NCBI GenBank assembly: GCA_963836195.1
Contig: CAWIIX010000010.1
Span: forward strand, 1 to 64,000
Length of the DNA: 64,000 nucleotides
Direction of reading: 5' to 3'
Origin: Trebonia sp963836195
Lineage (GTDB): Bacteria > Actinomycetota > Actinomycetes > Streptosporangiales > Streptosporangiaceae
Shown here: one piece after another, positions 1 through 9,128 of the stretch
Layout: every line of letters starts with the position of its first letter
Numbering within the stretch: position 1 is the first letter of the stretch
The notes under the pieces: generated by a model
What the model was told of the DNA's origin: nothing
What the model saw: only the letters and a program-made list of their open reading frames with translations
Databases searched by the model: none
Position numbers and translations under genes: made by a program

Positions 1-2
1 AC

Positions 3-953
3 TTCTACCAGGTCCTGGGCGTGCCAAGGAACGCCGACCAGGACGAGATCCAACGTGCCTACCGGAAGCTGGCCCGCACCTACCACCCGGACGTCAACTC
101 CGACCCGGCGGCCGAGGACCGGTTCAAGGAGATCTCGGAAGCCTACGACGTCCTGTCCGATCCGCAGACGCGGCGCCGCTACGACGCCTTCGGGGCCGAC
201 TTCCGTCAGGTTCCCGAGGATGTTGACCCAGACGAGTGGCGGCGCCGCCGAGCCGGCGCCGGGGCTGGGGCTGGGGCTGGCCAGACCCGCGGCGGCTTCC
301 AAAGCGGCGGCTTCGGGAGGGATGACGGGTTCAGCTTCAGCGGCGGCGGCATCGACGTCGAGGATCTCCTGGGCGGCATCTTTGGCGGCCGGGCCGGACG
401 GCGCTGGGGACCGATCCCTGGCGCCGACCAGGAAGCTGAGGTCGAGCTCACCGTCGAAGAGGCTTACCGGGGCACGCGCCGGACCGTGACGCTGGCCGGC
501 GACGGCACGCGGCGGTCCTTGGAAGTCACGGTGCCGGCCGGGGTTACGGACGGCCAGCGGATCCGGCTAGCCGGGCAGGGCGGTCGCGGCAGCGACGGGG
601 CCGGTAACGGCGACCTGTATCTCGTCGTGCGGATCGCGCCGCACCCGAGATACCGCCTTGACGGGCGTGATCTCCACGTTGAGCTGCGGCTCGCTCCCTG
701 GGAAGCCGCGCTTGGCACGTCGGTCCCCGTCGACACCCCGGGCGGCGAGGTCAAGGTCAAGGTCCCCGGGGGCACCTCCAGCGGCAGGCAGATCCGTCTG
801 CGCGGCCGGGGCCTGCCCAATCCGAAGGGCAAGGCGGGAGACCTGTTCGCGGAGGCCAGGATCATGGTGCCGCCGCGTCTGTCGCACGCGGAGCGTCGGC
901 TCTTCGAGCAGCTGGCGGCCGAATCCGACTTCGACCCGAGGAGGCAGCGGTGA
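3..953 (+). CDS. cbpA: DnaJ-family co-chaperone (CbpA type), 5' end outside window
   Basis: J-domain co-chaperone that delivers substrates to DnaK and stimulates its ATPase in the cytoplasm. The open frame is already coding at base 3 (FYQVLGVP), so the true start lies upstream of the window. Visible in order: J domain with the HPD triad in YHPDVNSD, a Gly/Ala then Gly/Phe-rich linker, and two C-terminal beta-sandwich substrate domains (VPAGVTDGQRIRLAGQG and KVPGGTSSGRQIRLRGRG). The cysteine-rich zinc domain of classical DnaJ is absent, which is the CbpA/DnaJ2 arrangement. It overlaps the CbpM-like gene by four bases and precedes clpB, so a heat-shock or disaggregation operon is likely. Confidence 0.93.
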   Translation, partial: FYQVLGVPRNADQDEIQRAYRKLARTYHPDVNSDPAAEDRFKEISEAYDVLSDPQTRRRYDAFGADFRQVPEDVDPDEWRRRRAGAGAGAGAGQTRGGFQSGGFGRDDGFSFSGGGIDVEDLLGGIFGGRAGRRWGPIPGADQEAEVELTVEEAYRGTRRTVTLAGDGTRRSLEVTVPAGVTDGQRIRLAGQGGRGSDGAGNGDLYLVVRIAPHPRYRLDGRDLHVELRLAPWEAALGTSVPVDTPGGEVKVKVPGGTSSGRQIRLRGRGLPNPKGKAGDLFAEARIMVPPRLSHAERRLFEQLAAESDFDPRRQR

Positions 954-1252
954 ATTACGCCATCGTCCGCGCCGCGCGCCTGAGCCTTGAGGAGTTCGCC
1001 CTGCTGACCAGCCTGCACCCGGATCTGATCCGCAGGCTCGTCGCCCTCGGGCTCATCGACGCTGATCGCGATACGGCGGGCGAGCTGTGGTTCTCCCGCG
1101 GCGAGTTCGCCGCGGTGGCGCGGGTGCAGCGCTTGCGCGCGGGCTTCGCGCTCAACTACGCGGCCATCGGGCTCGTCACCGACCTGCTCGACCGGATCGC
1201 GGTACTGGAAGCGGCCCTGCGGGGGCAGGCCGCCCGACGCCCAGGAAGGTGA
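950..1252 (+). CDS. cbpM: CbpM-like chaperone modulator (MerR-like fold)
   Basis: Small protein of 100 residues that starts with GTG inside the stop region of the upstream cbpA-like gene (GTGA overlap), indicating translational coupling. The N-terminal half has a MerR/HspR-like helix-turn-helix pattern (LEEFALLTSLHPDLIRRLVAL), followed by a helical segment ending in an Arg-rich tail. In the family, CbpM binds the J domain of CbpA and inhibits its co-chaperone activity. An HspR-type repressor is the alternative, but the position directly behind a CbpA-type gene favours CbpM. I see no operator that would settle it. Confidence 0.8.
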   Translation: MNYAIVRAARLSLEEFALLTSLHPDLIRRLVALGLIDADRDTAGELWFSRGEFAAVARVQRLRAGFALNYAAIGLVTDLLDRIAVLEAALRGQAARRPGR

Positions 1253-1254
1253 CC

Positions 1255-3885
1255 ATGGACCCGAACCGCCTGACGCAGAAATCGCAGGAGGCACTGCACG
1301 ACGCGCAGACGAAGGCGCTCCGTTTCGGGCATACCGAGGTGGACGGCGAGCACCTGCTGCTGGCGCTGCTCGACCAGCCCGAGGGGATCGCACCCCGGCT
1401 GCTCGCCCAGGCCGGCGCCGACCCCGACCGGCTGCGCACAGCGCTGGAAGCGGAGCTCGCCCGGCGTCCCCGGGTCACCGGCCCGGGTGTGAACCCCGGG
1501 GAGATCCGTGTCACCCAGCGACTGAGCCGCCTGCTGGATACGGCCGAACAGGAGGCGGGCAGGCTCAAGGACGAGTACGTCTCGGTCGAGCATCTGCTCA
1601 TGGCGCTGCTGGCCGAGGGCCCGGCCACCGCGGCCGGCCGCCTGCTCCAGGTTGACGGCGTCACCAGGGACGGTTTCCTGCGGGCACTGACGACGATCCG
1701 CGGCAACCAGCGGGTCACCTCCGCCATGCCGGAATCGGCCTACGAGGCCCTCGCCAAGTACGGCCGGGACCTAGTCGCCGAGGCGGCCGGCGGCAAGCTC
1801 GACCCGGTTATCGGCCGGGACGCCGAGATCAGGCGCGTCATCCAGATCCTGTCCAGGAAGACCAAGAACAACCCGGTCCTGATCGGCGATCCCGGCGTGG
1901 GCAAGACCGCCATCGTGGAGGGCCTGGCCCAGCGCATCACCCGCGGTGACGTCCCCGAGGGCCTACGGGACAAGACGATCTTCAGCCTCGACATGGGCTC
2001 CCTGGTCGCAGGGGCCAAGTACCGGGGGGAGTTCGAGGAACGGCTCAAGGCCGTCCTCACCGAGGTCAGGGCCGCCGCCGGACGCATCCTGCTGTTCGTC
2101 GACGAGCTGCACACGGTGGTGGGGGCGGGCGCCGCCGAAGGAGCCATGGACGCGGGCAATATGCTCAAGCCGATGCTGGCCCGCGGCGAGCTGCACCTGA
2201 TCGGCGCGACGACCGTAGACGAGTACCGCAAGCGCATCGAGAAGGACGCGGCGCTCGAGCGCCGGTTCCAGCCGGTGATGGTCGACGAGCCGTCGGTGGA
2301 GGACGCCATTTCCATCCTGCGCGGCCTGCGGGAGCGGCTCGAGGTGTTCCACGGCGTGAAGATCGCCGACAGCGCCCTGGTGACCGCGGTCACGCTCAGC
2401 CATCGGTACATTTCCGACCGGTTCCTGCCGGACAAGGCGATCGACCTGGTCGACGAGGCCTGCGCGATGATCCGCACCGAGATCGACTCCATGCCGGCCG
2501 AACTGGACGAGCTCACCCGTCGGGTGATGCGGCTGGAGATTGAGGAAGCCGCGCTCGGCAAGGAGAACGACCAGGCGAGCAAGGCGCGCCTGGAGGACCT
2601 GCGCAAGGAACTCGCGGACCTGCGAGCGCAGGCCGACGCGCTGCGGGCCCAGTGGGAGGCCGAGCGCCAGGCGCTGCGCCGGGTGCAGGCGCTGCGCGGG
2701 GAGATGGAGCAGGTGCGGCGGGAAGCCGAGCAGGCCGAGCGCGAATACAACCTGACCGAGGCGGCCGAACTGCGTCTCGGCAGGCTCCCTGAGCTGCAGC
2801 GGCGGGTCGAGGCCGAGGAAGAGCGGCTCGCGGCCAAGCAGGGCGGCGCCCGGCTGCTGCGCGAGACGGTCACCAGCGACGAGATCGCCATGATCGTCTC
2901 CCGCTGGACGAGTATCCCGGTCAGCCGCCTGCAGGAAGGAGAACGGGAAAAGGTCCTGCGCCTGGACCAGATCCTGCACGAGCGGATCGTGGGCCAGGAC
3001 GAGGCCGTTCAGCTGGTCGCCGACGCCATCGTCAGGGCCAGGTCGGGGATCAAGGACCCGCGCCGGCCCATCGGGTCGTTCATCTTCCTCGGCCCCACCG
3101 GCGTGGGGAAGACCGAGCTGGCCAAGACGCTGGCGGCCGCCCTGTTCGACACCGAGGAGAACATGATCCGGATCGACATGACCGAGTACCAGGAGCGCCA
3201 TACCGTCAGCCGACTGGTCGGCGCGCCACCCGGGTACGTGGGCTACGAGGAGGGCGGGCAGCTGACGGAGGCGGTCCGGCGCAAGCCGTACTCGGTGGTG
3301 CTGTTCGACGAGGTGGAAAAGGCCCACCCGGATGTCTTCAACACGCTGCTGCAGGTGCTGGACGACGGGCGGCTCACCGACGCGCAGGGCCGCACGGTCG
3401 ACTTCCGGAACACGGTCATCATCATGACCTCCAACATCGGCTCGGAGTACCTGGTGGGGGACGCGACTTCGGACGGCGAGATCAAGCCGGACGTGCGCGA
3501 ACAGGTGCTGGCGGAGATGCGGCTGCACTTCCGGCCCGAGTTCCTGAACCGCCTCGACGACATCGTGCTGTTCAAGCCCCTGACCGAGGCCGAGACCGAG
3601 CGCATCGTCGACCTCATGCTCGATGATCTGCGGGCCCGGCTCGGCGAGCGGCAGATGAAGCTGGAGATCACCGACGATGCCCGGCGCTTCATGGCCCAAC
3701 AGGGCTATGACCCGGTCTACGGGGCGCGTCCGCTGCGCAGGTTCATCAGCCGGGAGGTCGAGACCCGGATCGGGCGCGCCCTGCTCTCCGGCGACATCCT
3801 CGACGGCGCGGTCATCCGCGTCGGATACGCCGACGGCGAGCTCGCCGTCGGCTACGAGAATCCCGCCGACGAGAACGCGGCCTGA
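1255..3885 (+). CDS. clpB: ATP-dependent disaggregase ClpB
   Basis: Hexameric AAA+ protein that extracts polypeptides from aggregates together with DnaK and its co-chaperones. The 876-residue product has a Clp-N double repeat, a first AAA module with Walker A GDPGVGKT near residue 211, a long middle coiled coil (about 400-540) rich in Glu/Arg/Leu, and a second AAA module with GPTGVGKT near 613 and Walker B VVLFDEVEKA. The middle domain separates ClpB from ClpA and ClpC. The ATG at 1255 is chosen because AGGAAGG precedes it by about six bases and the protein then begins MDPNRLTQKS as in homologues; the open frame extends further upstream but overlaps the CbpM gene. Confidence 0.96.
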   Translation: MDPNRLTQKSQEALHDAQTKALRFGHTEVDGEHLLLALLDQPEGIAPRLLAQAGADPDRLRTALEAELARRPRVTGPGVNPGEIRVTQRLSRLLDTAEQEAGRLKDEYVSVEHLLMALLAEGPATAAGRLLQVDGVTRDGFLRALTTIRGNQRVTSAMPESAYEALAKYGRDLVAEAAGGKLDPVIGRDAEIRRVIQILSRKTKNNPVLIGDPGVGKTAIVEGLAQRITRGDVPEGLRDKTIFSLDMGSLVAGAKYRGEFEERLKAVLTEVRAAAGRILLFVDELHTVVGAGAAEGAMDAGNMLKPMLARGELHLIGATTVDEYRKRIEKDAALERRFQPVMVDEPSVEDAISILRGLRERLEVFHGVKIADSALVTAVTLSHRYISDRFLPDKAIDLVDEACAMIRTEIDSMPAELDELTRRVMRLEIEEAALGKENDQASKARLEDLRKELADLRAQADALRAQWEAERQALRRVQALRGEMEQVRREAEQAEREYNLTEAAELRLGRLPELQRRVEAEEERLAAKQGGARLLRETVTSDEIAMIVSRWTSIPVSRLQEGEREKVLRLDQILHERIVGQDEAVQLVADAIVRARSGIKDPRRPIGSFIFLGPTGVGKTELAKTLAAALFDTEENMIRIDMTEYQERHTVSRLVGAPPGYVGYEEGGQLTEAVRRKPYSVVLFDEVEKAHPDVFNTLLQVLDDGRLTDAQGRTVDFRNTVIIMTSNIGSEYLVGDATSDGEIKPDVREQVLAEMRLHFRPEFLNRLDDIVLFKPLTEAETERIVDLMLDDLRARLGERQMKLEITDDARRFMAQQGYDPVYGARPLRRFISREVETRIGRALLSGDILDGAVIRVGYADGELAVGYENPADENAA

Positions 3886-3888
3886 CCT

Positions 3889-4332
3889 ATGGCCACCCCA
3901 GCCGCGTCCGCAGAGGTCATCACGTGCCCGCACTGCGGCCGCCGGAACCGGGTGCCGGCGGCCGCTCCGGGCTTTCCGCGCTGCGGTAACTGCCATCAGC
4001 CGCTGCCGTGGATCGCCAACGCCGCCGATGACACATTCGCCGAGGTGGCCGAGGCCGCGCCGGTGCCGGTCGTCGTCGACCTGTGGGCGCCGTGGTGCGG
4101 GCCGTGCCGGATGGTGAGCCCGGCGCTCGCGCAGGTCGCGGCCGACCTGGCCGGCCGGGTCAAGCTGGTGAAGGTCAACGTGGACGAATCGCCCAAGGTT
4201 CAGCAGCGCTTCGGCGTGCAGGCCATCCCGACCCTCATGGTGGTTCGCAATGGGCAGGTGGCGGCGCGCAGGGCGGGCGCCGCGCCGGCTTCCGACCTGC
4301 GCGCCTGGGTCCAGTCAGCCATCGGGCTGTAA
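3889..4332 (+). CDS. trxC: Thioredoxin with N-terminal zinc ribbon (Trx2/TrxC type)
   Basis: Cytoplasmic dithiol-disulfide oxidoreductase of 147 residues. The N-terminus carries two CxxC pairs (CPHCGRR and CGNC), the zinc-binding extension of the TrxC class, followed by a thioredoxin fold with active site WCGPC at about residues 66-70 and the cis-Pro loop AIPTLMVV. It starts three bases after the clpB stop, so it is probably co-transcribed with the chaperone genes. The zinc-ribbon form is redox sensitive in E. coli TrxC; whether that holds here is inference. Confidence 0.92.
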   Translation: MATPAASAEVITCPHCGRRNRVPAAAPGFPRCGNCHQPLPWIANAADDTFAEVAEAAPVPVVVDLWAPWCGPCRMVSPALAQVAADLAGRVKLVKVNVDESPKVQQRFGVQAIPTLMVVRNGQVAARRAGAAPASDLRAWVQSAIGL

Positions 4333-4360
4333 CGGCCGGAATTCCGGAGGCGGGGGTCAA

Positions 4361-6466
4361 GTGGAGAGCTCGAAAACCGAAGCGTGGCCGGGACAGTCGT
4401 ATCCGCTGGGCGCGACCTACGACGGCATTGGAACGAACTTCACGCTGTTCTCCGAGGTAGCCGAGCGCGTCGAGCTATGCCTGTTCGATGACCGCGGAGG
4501 CAACGAGCAACGGCTGGACCTGCCCGAGTCACACGGATACGTCTGGCACTGCTCCCTTCCCGGAATCGGTCCGGGACAGCACTACGGCTACCGCGTACAC
4601 GGACCGCATGACCCCGATGCCGGATTGCGCTGCAATCCGGCCAAGCTGCTGCAAGACCCCTACGCCAAGGCGCTGGACGGCCAGGTCAGATGGGACGGCG
4701 CCGTCTATGGCTACAACCTCGGCGGTGACGATCGCGTCCGCAACGACTCGGACAGCGCGCCCTTCGTTCCCAGGTCGGTGGTCACCAACCCCTGGTTTGA
4801 GTGGGGTGATGACCACCCGCTGCGCGTCCCCTGGCACGAGACCGTGGTGTACGAGTGCCATGTCAAAGGACTCAGCATGCTCCATCCGGAGATCCCGCCG
4901 GACCTGCGGGGTACCTACGCCGGCCTGGCGCATCCCGCCGTGATCGAGCACCTGCGCCGCCTGGGCGTCACCGCGGTGGAGCTGATGCCGGTCCATCAGT
5001 TCGTCCACGATCACTACCTGATCGCCCGCGGCTTGCGTAACTACTGGGGATACAACTCGATCGGCTTCTTCGCCCCGCACAACGAGTACTCGGCGTGGGG
5101 TGTCGCACAGGTCGTCTCCGAGTTCAAGTACCTGGTGAAGACCCTGCATGAGGCCGGGATCGAGGTCATCCTCGACGTCGTCTACAACCACACCGCGGAG
5201 GGCAATCACCTCGGCCCGGTGCTGTCGTTCAAGGGGATCGACAACCGCGCGTACTACCGGCTTGCCGACGGCCGCTACTACTTCGACACCACCGGCACCG
5301 GGAACATGCTGAATATGCGGCACCCGCATGTGCTGCAGCTCATCATCGACTCGCTGCGCTACTGGGTGACCGAGATGCACGTTGACGGATTCCGCTTCGA
5401 CCTCGCCGCCAGCCTGGCCCGGCAGTTCCACGAGGTCGACCGCCTGTCCGCGTTTTTCGACCTCATTCAGGTGGATCCCGTGGTGAGCCAGGTCAAGCTC
5501 ATCGCCGAGCCGTGGGACCTCGGCGACGGCGGCTACCAGGTGGGCAACTTCCCGACCCTGTGGTCGGAGTGGAACGGGCGCTACCGCGACACCGTCCGTG
5601 ACTACTGGCGCAGCGCCGACTACACCTTGCCGGATCTCGCCTACCGGCTGACTGGCAGCTCCGACCTGTACGGTCAGACCGGGCGGCGTCCCTACGCCAG
5701 CGTCAATTTCATCACCGCGCACGACGGGTTCACCCTCGCCGACTTGGTCAGCTACAACAGCAAGCACAACGAGGCGAACGGCGAGGACAACCACGACGGA
5801 ACTGACGACAACCGCTCATGGAACAGCGGCGCGGAAGGCCCGACCGACGACCCGGCGATCCTCGAGATACGCGAGCGCCGCCGTCGCGCGCTGATAACGA
5901 CCCTCCTGGTGAGCCAGGGTGTCCCCATGGTGCGGCACGGCGACGAACTCGGCCATTCTCAGCGTGGCAACAACAATGCCTACTGTCAGGACAACGAGCT
6001 TTCCTGGCTCGACTGGGAGCACGCCGACAAGAAGTTTCTGGACTTCTGTGCTGAGCTTGTCGCCTTTCGCCGTCGGCATCCGGTCTTCCGGCGGCGTCAC
6101 TTCTTCGAAGGACGCCCCATCTTCGATACCGGATTGTCCGACATCGGCTGGTTCCGGCCAGACGGGGAGGAGATGACCTCGGAGGACTGGAACGCGGGAT
6201 TCGCTAAGTCCCTCGGCGTCTTCCTCAACGGTGACGCGCTGCCGGATCCGGACCGTCGCGGTCACCGGGTCAGCGACGACTCCTTCCTGCTGCTTCTCAG
6301 CGCTCACTATGAGGACGTCACGTTTGTCCTCCCCGGTGGGCCGTGGGGCGAGCAGTGGCTGCTGGATTTCGACACCGCCGCTGTGCCCGTGCCTTCCGAA
6401 CCGCGGCCCGCGGGAACCAAGGTCGTGGTCGCCGCCCGCGATGCGCAGATATACCGGCGCATATAG
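4361..6466 (+). CDS. glgX: Glycogen debranching enzyme GlgX
   Basis: GH13 isoamylase-type enzyme that hydrolyses alpha-1,6 branches of phosphorylase-limited glycogen. The 701-residue protein has an N-terminal CBM48-like beta domain (YPLGATYDGIGTNFTLFSE) and a catalytic barrel with DGFRFDLA (nucleophile region, about residue 341), IAEPWD (acid/base, about 380) and TAHDGFT (about 453). Length matches GlgX. The GTG at 4361 is preferred because GGAGG lies ten bases upstream and it puts the conserved N-terminus at the start. It follows trxC by 28 bases. The 3' side meets a convergent gene after about 30 bases. Confidence 0.94.
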   Translation: MESSKTEAWPGQSYPLGATYDGIGTNFTLFSEVAERVELCLFDDRGGNEQRLDLPESHGYVWHCSLPGIGPGQHYGYRVHGPHDPDAGLRCNPAKLLQDPYAKALDGQVRWDGAVYGYNLGGDDRVRNDSDSAPFVPRSVVTNPWFEWGDDHPLRVPWHETVVYECHVKGLSMLHPEIPPDLRGTYAGLAHPAVIEHLRRLGVTAVELMPVHQFVHDHYLIARGLRNYWGYNSIGFFAPHNEYSAWGVAQVVSEFKYLVKTLHEAGIEVILDVVYNHTAEGNHLGPVLSFKGIDNRAYYRLADGRYYFDTTGTGNMLNMRHPHVLQLIIDSLRYWVTEMHVDGFRFDLAASLARQFHEVDRLSAFFDLIQVDPVVSQVKLIAEPWDLGDGGYQVGNFPTLWSEWNGRYRDTVRDYWRSADYTLPDLAYRLTGSSDLYGQTGRRPYASVNFITAHDGFTLADLVSYNSKHNEANGEDNHDGTDDNRSWNSGAEGPTDDPAILEIRERRRRALITTLLVSQGVPMVRHGDELGHSQRGNNNAYCQDNELSWLDWEHADKKFLDFCAELVAFRRRHPVFRRRHFFEGRPIFDTGLSDIGWFRPDGEEMTSEDWNAGFAKSLGVFLNGDALPDPDRRGHRVSDDSFLLLLSAHYEDVTFVLPGGPWGEQWLLDFDTAAVPVPSEPRPAGTKVVVAARDAQIYRRI

Positions 6467-6497
6467 CGGCCATCCCGCTTCGGGACCGTGGAACCGA

Positions 6498-7751
6498 TTA
6501 CTTCCTAAGCCTGCGCAACGCGGGCGGCACTTGCTGCCAGTTCGGTCGCCGCGGCCGCCAGGAGCGATTGCGCCGTGGCCGGGGCCGCTGGTCAGGAGTG
6601 CCTGCCTCAAGCTCGGACCTCAGCCGGTCGAGGTGGCTGATCAGCTCGCCCCGCAATGGCCATCCGACCGGGCGGACCGCCGGAGCGGTCGCCAGCCGCT
6701 CGCTGAGCTGGTCTTGCTCGTCGCGTGCCGCGGCCAGGTGACGTTCCAGGTCAGCCTTCAGCACTTCGTGACGCTGCGCGTCCAACTCGGTCGCGAGGGT
6801 GCTGTAGGTCCGCACGGCGGCGGACAGCTCCCGCAGCGTGTCGGCGAGCCTGTGTCGCACGTCCGGATCGTTGAGGGGGTTGTCGTCACCGGTGAGCCCG
6901 GTGGTATCGGTAAGCGATCGGGCAAGGACCCGGACCGTGATGGCCGAGTGCTCCAGGTTTTCCAGGCTCTGTCGCAGGGTCACCGTGCTGTATGGCAGCC
7001 GCAGGCTGCGCGGGTTGAGCTTGGTGCTCTCCTCGGCCTGCGCAAGTGCCTCGTCCACCCTCCTGATCTCGTTGCCGAGGGCGCGAGCCTGGTCGAGCCA
7101 GACGCGAGCCGAGTCGTTAACGGATCCGTCGTTCAGCCCGCCCGCCATCCGGTCGAGCAGATCGGCCATCGTCCGGGCGAGGTCCGCGATCGCTTCCTCG
7201 GCCGGCTCTACCTGCGGCGCCGTCAGGACGAAGCCGGCGAGCAGCCCGGCGGCCGTGCCGATCAATGTCTCGGTTATCCTGCTCGTCGCCGCTGCCTTGC
7301 TGCCGACCGACAGGATGAGCATCGCGCTGATCGGGACCTCGAGGACGGCCTCGCGCAGCCGCAGCGCGTATCCCACGGCGAGCCCGAGCGTGATCGTGAG
7401 CCCGAGGCTCCACCACGTGAACCCGATCCATCTGGACAGCCCGAGCGCTATCAGGACCCCCGTCACCACGGCGGCGACTCTGCGTACGGCACTGAACAGC
7501 GTCTGGTAGATGCTGACCTGCAGGACGAGAATCGCCGTCAGCGGCGCCAGCACGGGAGGCGAGCCCTCCCGCACCGGCAAGGCGATCAGGTAGGCGAAGA
7601 CCGCGCAGGTGGCCAGCCTGATTATCGTCGCGGCCGTTGGCTGGGCCCGGTCCCGCGCCAGGGTCAATGTCACTGGTGCGCGCTGGGTAATTGTCCGTGC
7701 CGCGGCGCTGATCTGGGTGGCCCGCTGGCTGCGCCGGAGCGCCAGGCTCAT
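6498..7751 (-). CDS. FUSC/aromatic acid exporter-like membrane protein
   Basis: Protein of 417 residues with an N-terminal membrane half (about four to six hydrophobic helices between residues 40 and 180, including LATCAVFAYLIAL and RVAAVVTGVLIALGL) and a long soluble helical C-terminal half rich in Leu, Arg and Asp. This is the layout of the FUSC/ArAE family, which is linked to efflux of aromatic acids; substrate unknown here. The ATG at 7751 overlaps the stop of a 15-codon open frame (7748-7795), which could be a leader peptide. Same orientation as the two following membrane and redox genes, but with gaps of about 190 bases. Confidence 0.72.
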   Translation of the reverse strand: MSLALRRSQRATQISAAARTITQRAPVTLTLARDRAQPTAATIIRLATCAVFAYLIALPVREGSPPVLAPLTAILVLQVSIYQTLFSAVRRVAAVVTGVLIALGLSRWIGFTWWSLGLTITLGLAVGYALRLREAVLEVPISAMLILSVGSKAAATSRITETLIGTAAGLLAGFVLTAPQVEPAEEAIADLARTMADLLDRMAGGLNDGSVNDSARVWLDQARALGNEIRRVDEALAQAEESTKLNPRSLRLPYSTVTLRQSLENLEHSAITVRVLARSLTDTTGLTGDDNPLNDPDVRHRLADTLRELSAAVRTYSTLATELDAQRHEVLKADLERHLAAARDEQDQLSERLATAPAVRPVGWPLRGELISHLDRLRSELEAGTPDQRPRPRRNRSWRPRRPNWQQVPPALRRLRK

Positions 7752-7795
7752 GCGGCGGGCGCCGGGACGGCGATCTCGCCGGTGCCGAAAATCAT
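7748..7795 (-). CDS. Possible 15-residue leader ORF before the FUSC-like gene
   Basis: ATG-started frame encoding MIFGTGEIAVPAPAA whose TGA overlaps the ATG of the downstream membrane protein (ATGA). The overlap suggests translational coupling. No good ribosome site is seen directly before it and no conservation can be judged, so it may be chance. Confidence 0.25.
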   Translation of the reverse strand: MIFGTGEIAVPAPAA

Positions 7796-7941
7796 CGTCC
7801 CTGTCCGCCGATGCCTCCTGCCCTTACCCAAGGATCTGTCCTCATCAGGAGTATTGCCGGGCTGGCGCCTGGGCCGCATCCCCCATGCAGTTAGTCGTAC
7901 GGTTGCGCGGCCTCAGGGACGGCGCTGGGGCGGCGATCGGG

Positions 7942-9096
7942 CTAGAGGTTCGGTGCCTGCTCGGGCGGGACATCGGCTAGCTGTGCATCGGGCTGATAAG
8001 TGTACGCGGCCTCGCGCACCGTCTCATGGCTCTCCAGCGCGGCGCCGAGCGCGCCGCCGAGCGTCGCGATCGAGGTGGCCAGCCAGGCGAGCCTGACCTG
8101 ATCCGCCGCGCCAGCGGGGTGGCCGAGCTGGATCCTGAGAAGGTCTCCTGGCACGAGGAGCAGCGCCGAGGCGAGCATGATGATGAAGAGGGCAAGGTAC
8201 AGCACGGCCACGCCGATGCCCACCGTGGTCGCCGTGACGATATTGAACAAGATGACCTGTTCGCGTGCGTCCGGATGGGGGGTGCGCTCCCACAGGCCGG
8301 TGGTGATGATGATCGCCACGATGATGCCGGCTACCGAGCCGAGCGCGATGACGGTGAGCCGCACCGGCCCGAGATAGTAAGCGAGCCGCCAGATATCGCT
8401 TGTCACCAGGGCGAACACCCCGGCCGCGAACGCGGCGGCGAGGGCGCGCATGAGCCGCAGCGCGAGCCGCCACGGCCGGTTAGCGCGCAGCATGCCGAGT
8501 AGCAGCCAGATGTTGCCGCTGACGACCCGCGCGGCAAAGCCCACGTCGTTTTCTCCGTGCTCTATCCGCATGCCGAGTTCACGCATGCGCCGGGTTACCG
8601 CGTCAGCGAGCGTGCGGGGCTGCCCGGCGTCCGCCAGTGCGGTGTCGCCGAGCATGTGCCCGATCAGACGGACGATAGTCTCCGCTGTGCGCTTGCGCAC
8701 CGAGACCGGGCCGAGCGCGGGCATGGACAGCACCGCGACGCCGTGCGTGGCGCTGACATGGGCGATCACCGGCCGCCGCGCGGTCTGAAGCGGAAGGTCG
8801 GTCACGCATACTGCGAGGTCCCAGCCGCGGTCAAGAAGCATGCGGCGTCCCGCCGAGATTATCGCGCTAAGGTCGGTTGGCGGCTCAACCAGCCGGTCTG
8901 AGACGAACTCAAGCCGCCAGCGCACCCCGGGCAATCGCTCAGGCAGCCGTCCAGCTATGTCCGGCAGCAGGCTCTCGGTCAGCTCTGAAGCAGGTCCTGG
9001 TGATGCGAGCAGGCCGACGACGATTTCCGGCTGCGAAATGTCGTGAATGCTCGCCGAACTAGTCTCAGCCGTGTCCATATAAGGTTTCTTCCCCAC
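7942..9096 (-). CDS. Membrane protein of unknown function with soluble N-terminal domain
   Basis: 384 residues. The first 190 are soluble with an alternating hydrophobic pattern (EIVVGLLASPG, DLAVCVTDLPL, GVAVLSMPALG), followed by at least four hydrophobic helices between about 205 and 350 and a short charged tail. I do not recognise a named family. GTG at 9096 gives the longest product, but ATG at 9078 is a reasonable alternative because GGGGAAG precedes it by about eight bases. It lies in a minus-strand series with the FUSC-like gene, so a linked transport or envelope role is possible. Confidence 0.6.
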   Translation of the reverse strand: MGKKPYMDTAETSSASIHDISQPEIVVGLLASPGPASELTESLLPDIAGRLPERLPGVRWRLEFVSDRLVEPPTDLSAIISAGRRMLLDRGWDLAVCVTDLPLQTARRPVIAHVSATHGVAVLSMPALGPVSVRKRTAETIVRLIGHMLGDTALADAGQPRTLADAVTRRMRELGMRIEHGENDVGFAARVVSGNIWLLLGMLRANRPWRLALRLMRALAAAFAAGVFALVTSDIWRLAYYLGPVRLTVIALGSVAGIIVAIIITTGLWERTPHPDAREQVILFNIVTATTVGIGVAVLYLALFIIMLASALLLVPGDLLRIQLGHPAGAADQVRLAWLATSIATLGGALGAALESHETVREAAYTYQPDAQLADVPPEQAPNL

Positions 9097-9128
9097 TGTT
9101 CGCGGGTCGCGTTAGCAGAATTCATCCA

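Noticed and set aside
1087..1254. Upstream extension of the clpB frame (56 codons)
   Set aside because: It lies in the CbpM gene; ATG 1255 has a good ribosome site and the expected ClpB N-terminus.
6231..8096. 621-codon plus-strand frame after glgX
   Set aside because: Overlaps GlgX and runs antisense to the FUSC-like gene; no recognisable domain.
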